Assembly: GCF_021216675.1 (NCBI RefSeq)
Contig: NZ_CP086120.1
Location: 3,718,501 to 3,782,500, forward strand
DNA length: 64,000 nucleotides
Reading direction: 5' to 3'
Origin: Streptomyces gobiensis
GTDB lineage: Bacteria; Actinomycetota; Actinomycetes; Streptomycetales; Streptomycetaceae
The position numbers were made by a program, and so were the translations under genes. A model generated the notes under the pieces. That model did not search any database. It saw only the letters and a list, made by a program, of their open reading frames with translations, and was not told the DNA's origin. Shown here piece after piece: positions 26,575-36,635 of this stretch (the first letter of the stretch is position 1; each line of letters begins with the position of its first letter).

Positions 26575-27075
26575 TACCTTCCCCGGCCCCACCCCTTCCC
26601 GGCTGTACTGATTTGCGGCTCCGCCGCGTGGGGGGGCTGCCGCCCCCAGACCCCCACCCCCCGGTTGTGGGCACTCGCAGCCCCGCGAGGGGCTGTGGGT
26701 GGGCACAACACCGGCCACCGGCCCGCACCCGGCCAACCCCCATGGGCCCCGGGGCGAAGCCCCGGTTTCCGGGAAGGGGCGGGAATTGGGGAAACCCACC
26801 CACGGCACCCCGCAGCCGGGCGGAGCGCCGCCACGCGGCGGAGCCGCATGTCGGTGCAGCCGGGAAGGTGGGGGCGCCTCCCAGCGGTAGCTGGGGAAGG
26901 GATACGGGCAACCCCACCCACGGCACCCCCGCAGCCGGGCGAAGCCCCGCCGCGCGGCGGAGCCGCATATCGGTGCAGCCGGGAAGGGGCGGGATACGGG
27001 GAAACCCGCCACCCCGGCACCCCCGCAACGGGCGCAAGCCGCGCCGCGCGGCGGAGCCGCACCGCGGTAGGCGGG
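26575..27075. repeat. GC-rich interspersed repeat, copy 4 (reverse, with extra tandem modules)
   Basis: The largest copy, in the opposite orientation to copies 1-3. The hairpin is at 26664-26709 (arms GTTGTG/CACAAC, inner stem CAGCCCC/GGGGCTG), followed by the GAAGCCCCGGTTTCCGGGAA block. Three further rounds of the CGGCGGAGCCGCAT / CAGCCGGGAAGG / ACCCACGGCACCCC modules run to about 27075. It fills the gap between the drrB-like and thioredoxin-domain genes. Confidence 0.85.
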
Positions 27076-27082
27076 ACCCGGC

Positions 27083-29140
27083 TCAGCGGAGCAGGGCCTC
27101 CAGCACCTTGGGGTCCGCCGTAGGGGCGTCACACGTAAAGCCGCGGCACACATACGCCGCCGCCCGACCATCCAGCAACGGCCGGTCAGCCAGCAACGGC
27201 ACACCCGTCTCCCCCGGCTCCCCGACCGCGACCGCCGCCCCCGGCGCCGCGCCCAGCAGCGCCGTGCGGTGCAACCGGTCGGTGGCCGGGTCACCGGCCG
27301 GGCCGATGACGGCGACCTCGCGGGGACCGTCCAGCGCGGCCTCGGCCACCGCCAGCCCCCAGCCGATGAACCGCGGCGCCCGCCCGCTCAGCGCCTTCAC
27401 GACACCCAGCGCCCGCTCCGCTGCCTCCCGGTGGCGGCTGCTGCCCGTATAGGCCGCGTACGTCAGCAGCGCACCGGCCGCGGAGGTCCACCCGGAAGGG
27501 GTGGCGCCGTCGGTCGGGTCCTGCGGGCGGCGAATGAGCCGTTCAGCGTCGTCGGCGGTGTCATAGAGCGTGCCGTCCGCAGCGGTGAAGTGGCGGAGCA
27601 CGGCATCCAGCAGGATCCCGGTGAGGTCCAGCCAGGGGGTCTCACCTGTGACGGAGTAGAGGGTGAGGAAGCCCTCGGCGACACAGGCGTAGTCGTCCAG
27701 CACACCCGCGCTGGGACCGGCGAGGCCCTCACGGGACGTACGCACCAACCGGCCACGGTCATCCGTATGCACCCCGACGAGCAGATCGGCGGCGGCCGTC
27801 GCGGCATCGACCAGATCCGGGCGGTCGAAGTACGCACCGGTCTCGGCCAGTGCCGCGATCGCGAGCCCGTTCCAGGCGGCGACGATCTTCTCATCCCGGC
27901 CCGGCCGCGGCCGCCGCTCCCGTGCGGCGTACAGCCGGTCCCGTACGGACGCGATTCGGTCGGCGTCCGCCAGGCCCTCCCGGTCGGGCAGCTGAAGGAC
28001 CGACGCCCCTTCCTCAAAGGTGCCCTCTTCGGTGACGCCGAAGTACCGCGCGGCCAGCTCGGCGTCTTCCTCGCCCAGCGCCTTCCGAAGCTGCACGGGC
28101 GTCCAGGCGTAGAAGGCACCCTCCTTGTGCCGTCCCGCGCCTCCCGTGCCTCCCGCGCCGCCCTCCTCGTCCGGCACCGGGCTGTCGGCGTCCAGCGCCG
28201 AGGCGAAACCGCCCTGCTGGGTGCCCAGTTCCCGGACCATGAAGTCGGCCGTCTCCAGCGCGATCCGCCGCGCCTGGTCGGAGCCGGTGGCCCGCCACAG
28301 ATGGGCGTAAACCCGACATAGCAGCGCATTATCATAAAGCATCTTCTCGAAGTGCGGCACCGTCCAGTCGGCGTCCACCGCGTAGCGGGCGAAGCCACCG
28401 CCGAGCTGGTCGTAGATGCCGCCCCGGGCCATCGCCTCGCAGGTCGCCTGCACCATCTGGAGCGCGCCCTCGGCGCCGGTGCGGGCGTGGTGCCGCAGCA
28501 GAAACTCCAGCACCATCGACGGCGGGAACTTCGGCGCCCCGCCGAACCCCCCGCGTACCGCGTCGAATTCCCGGGTCAGTCCCAGCAGCGCGGCGGCCAG
28601 ATCATCGGCCCCGGGCTGCTGCGGGGCGTCGAAGGCGAGGGTGCGCCCGGCCAGGTCACGTACGATCCGCCCGGCGACCTCCGCGACCTCGTCCCGCCGG
28701 TCCGCCCATGCGGCCCGTACGCCCTCCAGCACCTGCCGGAAGGACGGCATACCGTGCCGGGGCGCGGGCGGGAAGTAGGTGCCGAAGTAGAAGGGCTCGC
28801 CGTCCGGGGTCAGGAAGACCGTCATGGGCCAGCCGCCCTGCCCGGTGGCGGCCTGCACGGCCTCCATATAGACGGAGTCGACATCGGGCCGCTCTTCGCG
28901 GTCGACCTTGATGTTGACGAAGTGCTCGTTCTGGTACGCGGCGGTCTCGTCGTCCTCGAAGGACTCATGCGCCATGACATGGCACCAGTGGCAGCTGGAG
29001 TACCCCACGCTCAGCAACACCGGCACCGCCCGCTGTCTCGCCTCCTCGAACGCCTCCGGCGACCAGGGCCACCAGTCGACGGGGTTGTCGGCGTGCTGCA
29101 GGAGGTACGGGGACGTCTCAGCGGAGAGTCGGTTGGCCAT
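27083..29140 (-). CDS. Thioredoxin-domain protein of the YyaL/SPATA20 family (DUF255)
   Basis: The 685-residue protein has an N-terminal thioredoxin-like domain (residues about 1-165, [20 protein letters not shown] start) with the active-site CHWC (Cys50 and Cys53). A long (alpha/alpha)6-like domain follows with [30 protein letters not shown] and [10 protein letters not shown]. The family is widespread from bacteria to mammals with unsettled biochemical function. Start ATG 29140. A low-complexity [13 protein letters not shown] insert (about 318-330) breaks the second domain. Confidence 0.92.
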   Translation of the reverse strand: MANRLSAETSPYLLQHADNPVDWWPWSPEAFEEARQRAVPVLLSVGYSSCHWCHVMAHESFEDDETAAYQNEHFVNIKVDREERPDVDSVYMEAVQAATGQGGWPMTVFLTPDGEPFYFGTYFPPAPRHGMPSFRQVLEGVRAAWADRRDEVAEVAGRIVRDLAGRTLAFDAPQQPGADDLAAALLGLTREFDAVRGGFGGAPKFPPSMVLEFLLRHHARTGAEGALQMVQATCEAMARGGIYDQLGGGFARYAVDADWTVPHFEKMLYDNALLCRVYAHLWRATGSDQARRIALETADFMVRELGTQQGGFASALDADSPVPDEEGGAGGTGGAGRHKEGAFYAWTPVQLRKALGEEDAELAARYFGVTEEGTFEEGASVLQLPDREGLADADRIASVRDRLYAARERRPRPGRDEKIVAAWNGLAIAALAETGAYFDRPDLVDAATAAADLLVGVHTDDRGRLVRTSREGLAGPSAGVLDDYACVAEGFLTLYSVTGETPWLDLTGILLDAVLRHFTAADGTLYDTADDAERLIRRPQDPTDGATPSGWTSAAGALLTYAAYTGSSRHREAAERALGVVKALSGRAPRFIGWGLAVAEAALDGPREVAVIGPAGDPATDRLHRTALLGAAPGAAVAVGEPGETGVPLLADRPLLDGRAAAYVCRGFTCDAPTADPKVLEALLR

Positions 29141-29301
29141 ATCCCCATCCTGCCTGACTCGCCAGCGGGGAAAGCCCAGGGAACGCCGCGCGCCCAGCGA
29201 TCACGCACGGTGACCCCTGCCGCGGCGCAGTTTCCCGGAAGGGTGTTAGAGATCCGCCAGAGGCGGAAGACTTGCTGCCACGGGTTGACGAAGGGGAACG
29301 T

Positions 29302-32300
29302 ATGACGGGGGCGACGATGAAGCTGAACGAGGGTCATCGTGCGGCGGCGGAACAGGTGTTGGCGCAGGCGGTCGAGGAAGAGGTGCGGCGCTCCGGCGGG
29401 GCGACCGACGGGAGCGTGCTGTTCGCGCGGGCGCGGGCGGCGCTGGATGAGATGGCCGGGCGTGCGGGCGAGGAGTACACCGCCTACGCACGGGCGCTGG
29501 CCGCCGCCGCACCCGGGCGGCTCGCGGAACGGTTCACGGGGCGGGCCCTGGGCCCGGCTGTGGGCGCCGTGTGCGCCGCCGGAGTGGCGATTTTGCTCTT
29601 CGACCGGGGCCATGGCTTCGGGGACGCGGTGGGCGCCGCCATGGTGGTCGCCGTGGTGGGCGCGTTCGGAGCGCTGCTGCAGATTCTGATCGCCCATCTG
29701 TGGGCGGCCCAGCGGGGCGCCGGGGCGCACCATCAGCCCGGCGGTGTCGAGGCGTTACGGCTGGAGTGGCTGACGGCGCTGGAGGTGCGCGGCATACGGC
29801 CGTATCTGGAGCAGCAGCGCATGGTCGCCCCCCGGGCGTCACGCGGCGGCAGCGGCACCCGGCGGCGTACGCAGCCACAGCTGCGGGGCCGGGACCGCAG
29901 CGCCGCGAACCGCCGCCGGTCCGTACTGGAGCAGTCGTTCGGTCATCTCCCGGCCCCCGACGAGCCGTTCGCCGGACGCAAGGGGCAGCTCACGCAGATC
30001 GCCCAGTGGGTGCACCAGGCACGGGCCAGCACGCAGACCCAGCCGACCGTGGTGGTGCTGCACGGGCCGCCGGGGTCGGGGCGTACGACGCTGGCGGTCC
30101 GGGCCGCACATGAGCTCCGCGATCAGTTCCGTGGGGCCTGCCTGGTCGATATGCGTGGCGACACCCAGGAGGGGACGCCGCTGACCACGCGGGAGGCGCT
30201 GCTGCATCTGCTCAACCGGCTGGGCGCGCCACGGGAGCAGCTGCTGTTCCGGGAACGCCCGGCGCAGGACCAGAATCTGCGGCGGCTGACCGAGCTGTAT
30301 CACCGGCATCTCGCCGGGCTGCCCGTCACCGTCGTACTGGATGACGCCACCGACGCGGAGCAGGTGGCCGCTCTGGTGCCGGGGCGTTCCGACAGCCTCA
30401 TCCTGGTCACCGCGCCGGAACCGCTCCAGCTGCCGCCGGAGCTGCCCGCCTGGGTGCACCAGATGGAGCTGGGCGCGCTGGATACGGCGGGCGCGGAAGC
30501 GGTGCTGCGGGCGGCCGCCACGGAAGCGGCGGCTCAGCCGTCAGGACAGCACGCGTATGACCACGCGTATGACCGGATCCGCGAGCTGTGCGGCGGGCTG
30601 CCGTTCCCGCTGCGGCTCGTGGGGTCGGCGCTGTCGGCGGAGCGCGGCGCCTCGGCGGTGGCCGACGATCTGGCGGCGTACGGTCCCGTCGGCGCGCTGA
30701 CCCCGATGCAGCGGACGCTGGCGCTGCGCTACGCCGACCAGTCCGAGCCGGCCCGGCGACTGCTGCGGCGGCTCGCCCTGGCCGGGCGGGCCAGCCTGGG
30801 CGCGGCGGCGGGGGCGGCGCTGCTGGCCACCGGTGAGCACGAGGCCGGGAGACAGCTGAAGGCGCTGGCCCACGCCGGGCTGATCCAGCATGTGCGCGGC
30901 GACCGCTACCGGCTGCACGGTCTGGTGCGGCGCTTCGCACTGGACCGGCTGCTGGACGAGGAGACCACCGAGGAGCGGGCCGCCGCGCAGGAGCGGCTGA
31001 TCCACTCCTATGCGGAGCTGGCGGACTCGGTGATCCGGATGGTGGACGGCAAGACGTCGACGCGGGCGGATGAGTTCGGCAGCCATGGCTTTCCGTCGCT
31101 GGACGCGGCGCTGCGCTGGCTGGACGACGAGTCGAGCTTCATCACGGCGGCGCTGCGGCACGCGGATGAGGGCGTGGACCAGTCGGCTGTACTGCATCTG
31201 CTGGGCGCGCTGTGCGACTACTGCCTGCTGCGCGGTGATCTCTACCGGCTGGGTGAGCTGAATGAGCTCACCCAGGCCATAGACCAGGGGTTGCTGACCC
31301 GGTCCGTGCAGTGGCGCACCGGTGTCGCGGCCCGGCAGCTCGGGGAGCTGGACCGGTCGCACACGACCCTGGCCTCGGTGGTCAATCTCTATCTGGAGGC
31401 CGAGCACCCGGCGGGCGCCGCCCGCACCCTGCGCGAGCTGGGCATCACCCTGCACCATCAGGGGCAGCTGCGGGACGCCGCCGCCAAACTGAACCAGGCG
31501 CTGGAGCTACAGGCCCACGAGGGACTGCGCGGCGACCGGGCATGGACACTGCACGCGCTGGCAGCGGTCGAGCGGGACCGTGGCCGGGTGCCCGAGGCGA
31601 TGGACATGCTGCAGGAGTCCCTCACCCTGCATCAGGAGAGCGAGAGCGTGCACGGCCAGGCGTGGGCGCACTACCACCTCGGCCAGACCCTGCTGCGCGG
31701 CGGCGAGGTGCCGGGCGCCGAGGCAGAGCTGCACCAGGCGCTGGAGGACTACCGCCGCACCCAGGACGGCCGTGGCCAGGCCTGGGCGCAGACTCAGCTG
31801 GCCCGGGCACGGCTGTACGCCGAGAACGTCGGGGACCCCACGGAAGCCGTGGAGCAGCTGCACGGCGCGCTGCTGCGGCACCGGGAGAACGAGGACGCGC
31901 GCGGCGAGGCGTGGACGCTGTACTACCTGGGCCTCGCACTGGAGGAGTCCGGTAACCGGGACAGCGCGGTGCAGGAGCTGGAACGGGCCCGGGCGAGCTT
32001 CAGCCGGATGCGGGACATGTACGGGCTGGCCTGTGCCCGGCACCATCTGGGCCGGGTCACCCGGGACCAGCGGGCGACCCGTACGGGTTCGCTGCACAAC
32101 AGCGGCTTCGCGCGGCAGCTGCTGCAGGACGCCCGGACGGACTTCAGGCGGGCGGGGGTGGCGCACGGCGAGGCATGGTCATGCCTGGAGCTGGCGGTGA
32201 TCGACGCGGGCAACGGTAAGCCGTCGCAGGCGCTGGAGCTGGTGGATGAGGCGCTGGGGCTCTTCTCGGCCGGTTACGGCGTCGAGCCGGGCGCCGTCCC

Positions 32301-32592
32301 GGACCAGCGGGGCGCCGACTGGGCCCGCTTCCTGCGCTGCACGCTGCTGCCCTTTGCCTCGCCGGGCGGCTCGGTGGTGGGCGTCGCGGTGGCCCAGGAG
32401 GAGCTGGCGGGGCTGCTGCGGGAGGGCCATCCGGCCCGGGATCCGGTGCTGGAGGACAGTGCGGAGGCGTATGCCCTGATGCTGGAACGGGGCATCGAGC
32501 CGGAGTCGGGGTGGCGGGTGTGGCAGCTGGGTATGGTTCCCAGCCGCCAGTCCCGGGACGTGATGGGCGCAGCGGGGCGGCTGCTTCCCTGA
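29302..32592 (+). CDS. Membrane-anchored STAND NTPase with TPR repeats
   Basis: A 1096-residue protein with ATG 29302 preceded by AAGGGGAACGT. Two membrane helices lie at about residues 83-100 and 108-134, then a basic linker (GGSGTRRRTQ, NRRRS). An NB-ARC-like NTPase domain follows at about 225-560, with Walker A GPPGSGRTT (255-263) and Walker B VTVVLDDATD. A winged-helix-like region and TPR repeats follow from about 680 to 1010. The Walker A lysine is replaced by Arg261. One TTA codon is at 29755. Family: STAND signal-transduction ATPases; ligand and output unknown. It stands alone between repeats and does not look part of a defence island. Confidence 0.85.
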   Translation: MTGATMKLNEGHRAAAEQVLAQAVEEEVRRSGGATDGSVLFARARAALDEMAGRAGEEYTAYARALAAAAPGRLAERFTGRALGPAVGAVCAAGVAILLFDRGHGFGDAVGAAMVVAVVGAFGALLQILIAHLWAAQRGAGAHHQPGGVEALRLEWLTALEVRGIRPYLEQQRMVAPRASRGGSGTRRRTQPQLRGRDRSAANRRRSVLEQSFGHLPAPDEPFAGRKGQLTQIAQWVHQARASTQTQPTVVVLHGPPGSGRTTLAVRAAHELRDQFRGACLVDMRGDTQEGTPLTTREALLHLLNRLGAPREQLLFRERPAQDQNLRRLTELYHRHLAGLPVTVVLDDATDAEQVAALVPGRSDSLILVTAPEPLQLPPELPAWVHQMELGALDTAGAEAVLRAAATEAAAQPSGQHAYDHAYDRIRELCGGLPFPLRLVGSALSAERGASAVADDLAAYGPVGALTPMQRTLALRYADQSEPARRLLRRLALAGRASLGAAAGAALLATGEHEAGRQLKALAHAGLIQHVRGDRYRLHGLVRRFALDRLLDEETTEERAAAQERLIHSYAELADSVIRMVDGKTSTRADEFGSHGFPSLDAALRWLDDESSFITAALRHADEGVDQSAVLHLLGALCDYCLLRGDLYRLGELNELTQAIDQGLLTRSVQWRTGVAARQLGELDRSHTTLASVVNLYLEAEHPAGAARTLRELGITLHHQGQLRDAAAKLNQALELQAHEGLRGDRAWTLHALAAVERDRGRVPEAMDMLQESLTLHQESESVHGQAWAHYHLGQTLLRGGEVPGAEAELHQALEDYRRTQDGRGQAWAQTQLARARLYAENVGDPTEAVEQLHGALLRHRENEDARGEAWTLYYLGLALEESGNRDSAVQELERARASFSRMRDMYGLACARHHLGRVTRDQRATRTGSLHNSGFARQLLQDARTDFRRAGVAHGEAWSCLELAVIDAGNGKPSQALELVDEALGLFSAGYGVEPGAVPDQRGADWARFLRCTLLPFASPGGSVVGVAVAQEELAGLLREGHPARDPVLEDSAEAYALMLERGIEPESGWRVWQLGMVPSRQSRDVMGAAGRLLP

Positions 32593-32958
32593 CCCCGCGC
32601 CTCCCCGGCTGTGCCGGTATGCGGTTCCACCGCGCGGCGGGGCTTCGCCCCGGGGGTGGGGTGCCCGGGGTGGGTGTCCCCGTATCCCGGCCCTTCCCGG
32701 CTGTGTCGATATGCGGCTCCGCCGCGTGGCGGGGCTTCGCCCGGTGGCGGGGTTGCCGTGGGTGGGTTTCCCCTATGCCCGCCCCTTCCCGGAAACCGGG
32801 GCTTCGCCCCGGGCCCCGGGGTTGGCCGGTGCGGGCCGGTGGGCGGTGTTGTGCCCACCCGTTCCGCCCTGCGGAACGACTGCCCACAACACGGGTGGGG
32901 GTCTGGGGGCGGCAGCCCCCAGTTTTGGGAAGGGGTGGGTCAGGGGAAACCCACCCGG
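32593..32958. repeat. GC-rich interspersed repeat, copy 5, with variant hairpin
   Basis: The copy starts at the STAND gene stop. It has front modules twice, the CTTCCCGGAAACC block, and the hairpin at 32847-32891 with outer arms TGTTGTG/CACAACA and inner stem CGTTCCGC/GCGGAACG (as in copy 3). It ends at the stop of the convergent small membrane gene. Confidence 0.85.
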
Positions 32959-33156
32959 TCAGGGGTTCGGCTTCTCTTCGTCGAAGTCGACCTTCTGCAT
33001 GTGGCGGTTCATGGACTTCATCAGAAACCAGACCCCCAGCCCCATCAGGGCGAAGACGATGAAGCCGAGGACGCCGGGCGTCACCTTGTTCTCGTCCAGC
33101 TCCTTCGCGAGCTGGACGAGCTCGGGCGCGTACGTCAGGGTCGCGGTGGCACTCAT
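32959..33156 (-). CDS. Small single-TM membrane protein next to mca
   Basis: The 65-residue protein has a short N-terminal segment (MSATATLTYAPELVQLAKEL), one membrane helix (VLGFIVFALMGLGVWFLM) and a charged tail (HMQKVDFDEEKPNP). It lies 4 bases downstream of the mca stop on the same strand, so the two are coupled. A gene like this is conserved next to mca in streptomycetes (from memory). Function unknown. Confidence 0.85.
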   Translation of the reverse strand: MSATATLTYAPELVQLAKELDENKVTPGVLGFIVFALMGLGVWFLMKSMNRHMQKVDFDEEKPNP

Positions 33157-33160
33157 GGCG

Positions 33161-34033
33161 TCAATTGTCGCGGATGCCGGCGAAGAGGTCGTCCTCGGGT
33201 AGGGACGTATCCACGAGCGACCTCGCGAGCTCGTACTCCTCCGTCGGCCAGACCTCCTGCTGGACATCCATCGGCACCCGGAACCAGCCGCCGTCCGGGT
33301 CGATCTGTGTCGCGTGCGCGATCAGCGCCTTGTCACGGACCTGGAAGAACTCCGCGCACGGAATGTACGTCGTCAGGTCACGGTCCTTCTTCTGGAACTC
33401 GTCCCAGCGCTTGAGCCACTCCTCGTACGGCGAGTCCATGCCGCGCTCCAGCAGCGCCTCATGCAGGGCGAGGGTGCGCGGCCGGTTGAAGCCCTGGTTG
33501 TAGTAGAGCTTCTGCGGCTGCCAGGCCGGGCCCGCCTCCGGGTACCGGGAAGCGTCCCCCGCAGCGTCGAAGGCCACCATCGTGATCCGGTGGGTCATGA
33601 TGTGGTCGGGGTGCGGATAGCCACCGTTCTCGTCGTACGTGGTCACCACATGCGGCTTGAACGTGCGGATCAGCCGTACCAGCGCGCCCGCCGCCTCCGC
33701 CACGTCCTGAAGGGCGAAGCAGCCGTCCGGCAGCGGCGGCAGCGGGTCGCCCTCGGGCAGTCCGGAGTCGACAAAGCCCAGCCACGCCTGTTTGACACCG
33801 AGGATTTCGCGGGCCTCGTCCATCTCCTTACGACGGACCTCGTGGATGTTGTCCTCGATATATCTGTCCCCCTGGAGCTTCGGGTTGAGGATGGAGCCGC
33901 GCTCACCGCCTGTGCAGGTCGCGACCAGCACATCCACCCCCTCGGATACGTACTTCGCCATGGTCGCCGCACCCTTGCTCGACTCATCGTCGGGGTGCGC
34001 GTGCACGGCCATCAGTCGCAGCTGCTCAGTCAA
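33161..34033 (-). CDS. mca: Mycothiol S-conjugate amidase
   Basis: The 290-residue zinc amidase of the LmbE/PIG-L family cleaves mycothiol-S-toxin adducts into a mercapturate and GlcN-Ins, the detoxification branch of mycothiol metabolism. The motif VHAHPDDES (His13, Asp15, Asp16) and the later GGYPHPDHIMTHR supply the zinc site. The C-terminal region (YYNQGFNRPR, PDGGWFRVP) is the Mca rather than MshB type. Start ATG 34033; divergent from the DUF4307 gene. Confidence 0.95.
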   Translation of the reverse strand: MTEQLRLMAVHAHPDDESSKGAATMAKYVSEGVDVLVATCTGGERGSILNPKLQGDRYIEDNIHEVRRKEMDEAREILGVKQAWLGFVDSGLPEGDPLPPLPDGCFALQDVAEAAGALVRLIRTFKPHVVTTYDENGGYPHPDHIMTHRITMVAFDAAGDASRYPEAGPAWQPQKLYYNQGFNRPRTLALHEALLERGMDSPYEEWLKRWDEFQKKDRDLTTYIPCAEFFQVRDKALIAHATQIDPDGGWFRVPMDVQQEVWPTEEYELARSLVDTSLPEDDLFAGIRDN

Positions 34034-34128
34034 GACTCGATCCTCGTTAACTCGTCACCAAAGACGGCTTCTATAGTGACCGAACCAGCACCCTGATGTA
34101 TTCCCTGTGACCCCTGAGGGACGTGACC

Positions 34129-34551
34129 ATGGCTGACCTGCGCGGCAGACTGCCCGAAGGGCGGTACGGACGGCGTTCCGCCGGCGATGACGCGCGGGCG
34201 GACCGTACACTGAAGATTGTCGGCGGGGTGCTGGGTGCGGCCTTCCTGGCGATGATCGGCTGGTTCGGGATCTCGTATATCTCCGCCAGCAGCGACATCA
34301 GCGCGGAGCTGATCAAGTTCAAGGTTGTCTCGGACAACGAGGTGCAGGCGCACCTTGAGGTCCGTAAGGGGGCCGAGGTCAGGGGCGTCTGTGCACTGCG
34401 TGCGCTGTCTGCCGACAAGGCCGAGGTCGGCCGTAAGGACTTCGCCTTCGAGCAGCGCGAGAGCCGCGTCGACAGGGTCGTCACCCTGCGCACCACCGGT
34501 CGGGCGACCACTGCGGAGCTCGTCGGCTGTGAGCCAACGGGTGGCCGCTGA
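34129..34551 (+). CDS. DUF4307 membrane protein
   Basis: The 140-residue protein has a short cytoplasmic N-terminus (LRGRLPEGRYG), one membrane helix at about residues 27-47 (IVGGVLGAAFLAMIGWFGI) and an extracytoplasmic domain that ends in ELVGCEPTG. This matches DUF4307, found beside mca in actinobacteria. ATG 34129 is set by GAGGG 8 bases upstream; GTG 34123 is too close. Function unknown. Confidence 0.88.
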   Translation: MADLRGRLPEGRYGRRSAGDDARADRTLKIVGGVLGAAFLAMIGWFGISYISASSDISAELIKFKVVSDNEVQAHLEVRKGAEVRGVCALRALSADKAEVGRKDFAFEQRESRVDRVVTLRTTGRATTAELVGCEPTGGR

Positions 34552-34693
34552 GGGTTAGCGCGGCTACACCCGCCCGGGAAGATGCAGCAGTCCGCCGCTC
34601 GGAATTGTTATGGTCGATGTTTCGCCCACCCATGGAGGCGCATCTTCTGGGTAGGGCGTTGCTTTATATCCCGAGTACCTGCGAGGAGCACCT

Positions 34694-35191
34694 GTGACCC
34701 AGACCAGCGACAACGTCACCTGGCTGACCCAGGAGGCGTACAACCAGCTCAAGGCCGAGCTGGAGTATCTGTCGGGTCCCGCACGCACCGAGATCGCCAA
34801 GAAGATCGAGGCGGCTCGCGAAGAGGGTGACCTGCGAGAGAACGGCGGCTATCACGCCGCCAAGGAGGAGCAGGGTAAGCAGGAGCTGCGGGTGCGCCAG
34901 CTAACGCAGCTGCTGGAGAACGCCAAGGTCGGCGAGGCGCCCGCGGACACCGGTGTGGTCGCCCCCGGCATGGTGGTCACCATCGCCTTTGACGGCGACC
35001 CGGACGACACCCTGACCTTCCTCCTGGCTTCACGGGAGTACGCGAGCTCGGACATCGAGACGTACTCCCCGCAGTCCCCGCTCGGTAGCGGCGTGAACGG
35101 CAAGAAGATTGGCGAGGACGCCGAGTATGAGCTGCCGAACGGCAAGATGGCCTCGGTGAGGGTCCTGGAGGCCAAGCCCTACCAGGGCTGA
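34694..35191 (+). CDS. greA: Transcription elongation factor GreA
   Basis: The 165-residue factor has an N-terminal coiled coil (WLTQEAYNQLKAELEYLSG, AREEGDLRENGGYHAAKEEQ). The acidic tip residues Asp/Glu in EGDLREN enter the RNA polymerase channel. The C-terminal FKBP-like domain (LGSGVNGKKIGEDAEYELPNG) has a typical ending. It rescues backtracked RNA polymerase by stimulating RNA cleavage. GTG 34694 follows GAGGAG. A strong terminator follows. Confidence 0.95.
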   Translation: MTQTSDNVTWLTQEAYNQLKAELEYLSGPARTEIAKKIEAAREEGDLRENGGYHAAKEEQGKQELRVRQLTQLLENAKVGEAPADTGVVAPGMVVTIAFDGDPDDTLTFLLASREYASSDIETYSPQSPLGSGVNGKKIGEDAEYELPNGKMASVRVLEAKPYQG

Positions 35192-35202
35192 TACGCCCGC
35201 TC

Positions 35203-35246
35203 ATACGCAGAGCCCCCGGCTTGTTACAGCCGGGGGCTCTGCGTAT
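35203..35246 (+). terminator. Strong hairpin terminator after greA
   Basis: A perfect 19-bp stem (35203-35221 with 35228-35246) has a 6-base loop, TGTTAC, 11 bases after the greA stop. No U-tract is present, which is common in Streptomyces. Confidence 0.88.
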
Positions 35247-35365
35247 CACGGTGCACGTCACGATGCGCGTCACGGCGACGGTCGGACACGGAAGTGTGGC
35301 GAGGCTGCCTCCACGTGGCGAAAAACACCAGGCGCTGTGCGTTACGCCGCCGTATCGTGGCCGCT

Positions 35366-36577
35366 ATGCAGGTGATCCAGTCAACGAAGCTCGCAAACGT
35401 CTGCTACGAGATCCGGGGCCCGGTTCTCGAGGAGGCCATGCGGCTGGAGGCGGCGGGTCACCGCATCCTCAAGCTCAATACCGGGAATCCGGCGGCCTTC
35501 GGCTTTGAGTGTCCGCCGGAGATCCTGGAGGACATGCTGCGCAATGTCGCAGGCGCGCATGGCTACGGCGACGCCAAGGGGCTGCTCTCCGCCCGTCGCG
35601 CGGTGATGCAGCACTACCAGACGCGGGGCATCGAGCTTTCGGTTGAGGACATCTATCTGGGCAATGGCGTCTCCGAGCTGATCCAGATGTCGATGCAGGC
35701 GCTGCTGGACGACGGCGATGAGGTGCTGGTCCCGGCGCCGGACTATCCGCTGTGGACGGCGTCCGTCTCGCTGTCCGGCGGTACGGCCGTGCACTACCGC
35801 TGTGATGAGCAGTCCGACTGGATGCCGGACCTCGCCGATATCGAGCGGAAGGTCACCGACCGGACCAAGGCGCTGGTCATCATCAACCCGAACAACCCGA
35901 CTGGCGCGGTGTACAGCGATGAGATGCTGCGCGCTCTGACGGAGATCGCCCGCCGCCACAACCTCGTCGTCTGCTCCGATGAGATCTACGACAAGATCCT
36001 CTACGACGGCGCCACGCACACCCCGACGGCCGCGATCGCCCCGGATCTGCTGACGCTCACCTTCAACGGTCTGTCGAAGGCGTACCGGGTCGCTGGCTAC
36101 CGCAGCGGCTGGATGGCGGTCTGCGGACCGAAGGCGCACGCCGGGAGCTATGTCGAGGGCCTGACGATCCTGGCCAATATGCGGTTGTGCGCGAACATGC
36201 CCGCACAGCACGCGGTCGCCACCGCGCTGGGCGGCCATCAGTCGATCAATGATCTGGTGCTGCCGGGCGGACGGCTGCGGGAACAGCGCGATGTGGCGTA
36301 CGACCTGCTCACCCAGATCCCGGGCGTAACCTGCGTCAAGCCGAAGGGCGCCATCTACGCCTTCCCGCGGCTCGACCCGAAGGTCTTCAAGATCAAGGAC
36401 GACCGGGAGATGGTCCTTGATCTGCTGCGTGCGGAGAAGATCATGATTGTGCACGGCACCGGTTTCAACTGGCCGGAGCCGGATCACTTCCGCATTGTCA
36501 CGCTGCCCGGGGAGAAGCAGCTGGCGGACGCGGTGACGCGGATCGGCACCTTCCTGGACGGTTACGGTCAGCACTGA
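35366..36577 (+). CDS. Pyridoxal phosphate aminotransferase, probably alanine transaminase (AlaA-like)
   Basis: The 403-residue class I/II aminotransferase has VVCSDEIYDKILYDG and PLP Lys238 in NGLSKAYRVAGYRSGW. The N-terminus (QSTKLANVCYEIRGPVLEEA) and HGTGFNWPEPDHFRIV end are those of AlaA-type glutamate-pyruvate transaminases. Start ATG 35366, 120 bases after the greA terminator. Substrate assigned by family resemblance. Confidence 0.9.
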   Translation: MQVIQSTKLANVCYEIRGPVLEEAMRLEAAGHRILKLNTGNPAAFGFECPPEILEDMLRNVAGAHGYGDAKGLLSARRAVMQHYQTRGIELSVEDIYLGNGVSELIQMSMQALLDDGDEVLVPAPDYPLWTASVSLSGGTAVHYRCDEQSDWMPDLADIERKVTDRTKALVIINPNNPTGAVYSDEMLRALTEIARRHNLVVCSDEIYDKILYDGATHTPTAAIAPDLLTLTFNGLSKAYRVAGYRSGWMAVCGPKAHAGSYVEGLTILANMRLCANMPAQHAVATALGGHQSINDLVLPGGRLREQRDVAYDLLTQIPGVTCVKPKGAIYAFPRLDPKVFKIKDDREMVLDLLRAEKIMIVHGTGFNWPEPDHFRIVTLPGEKQLADAVTRIGTFLDGYGQH

Positions 36578-36635
36578 GCCCGATCCGAGCCCGAGCCCGA
36601 GTCTGATCTGACTGATCCTGCTATGCACTACAACT

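Noticed and set aside
29302..32592. STAND protein as an antiphage (Avs-type) defence gene
   Set aside because: No defence neighbours, an unusual Walker A, and it sits in the core block; a defence role has no support in the sequence.
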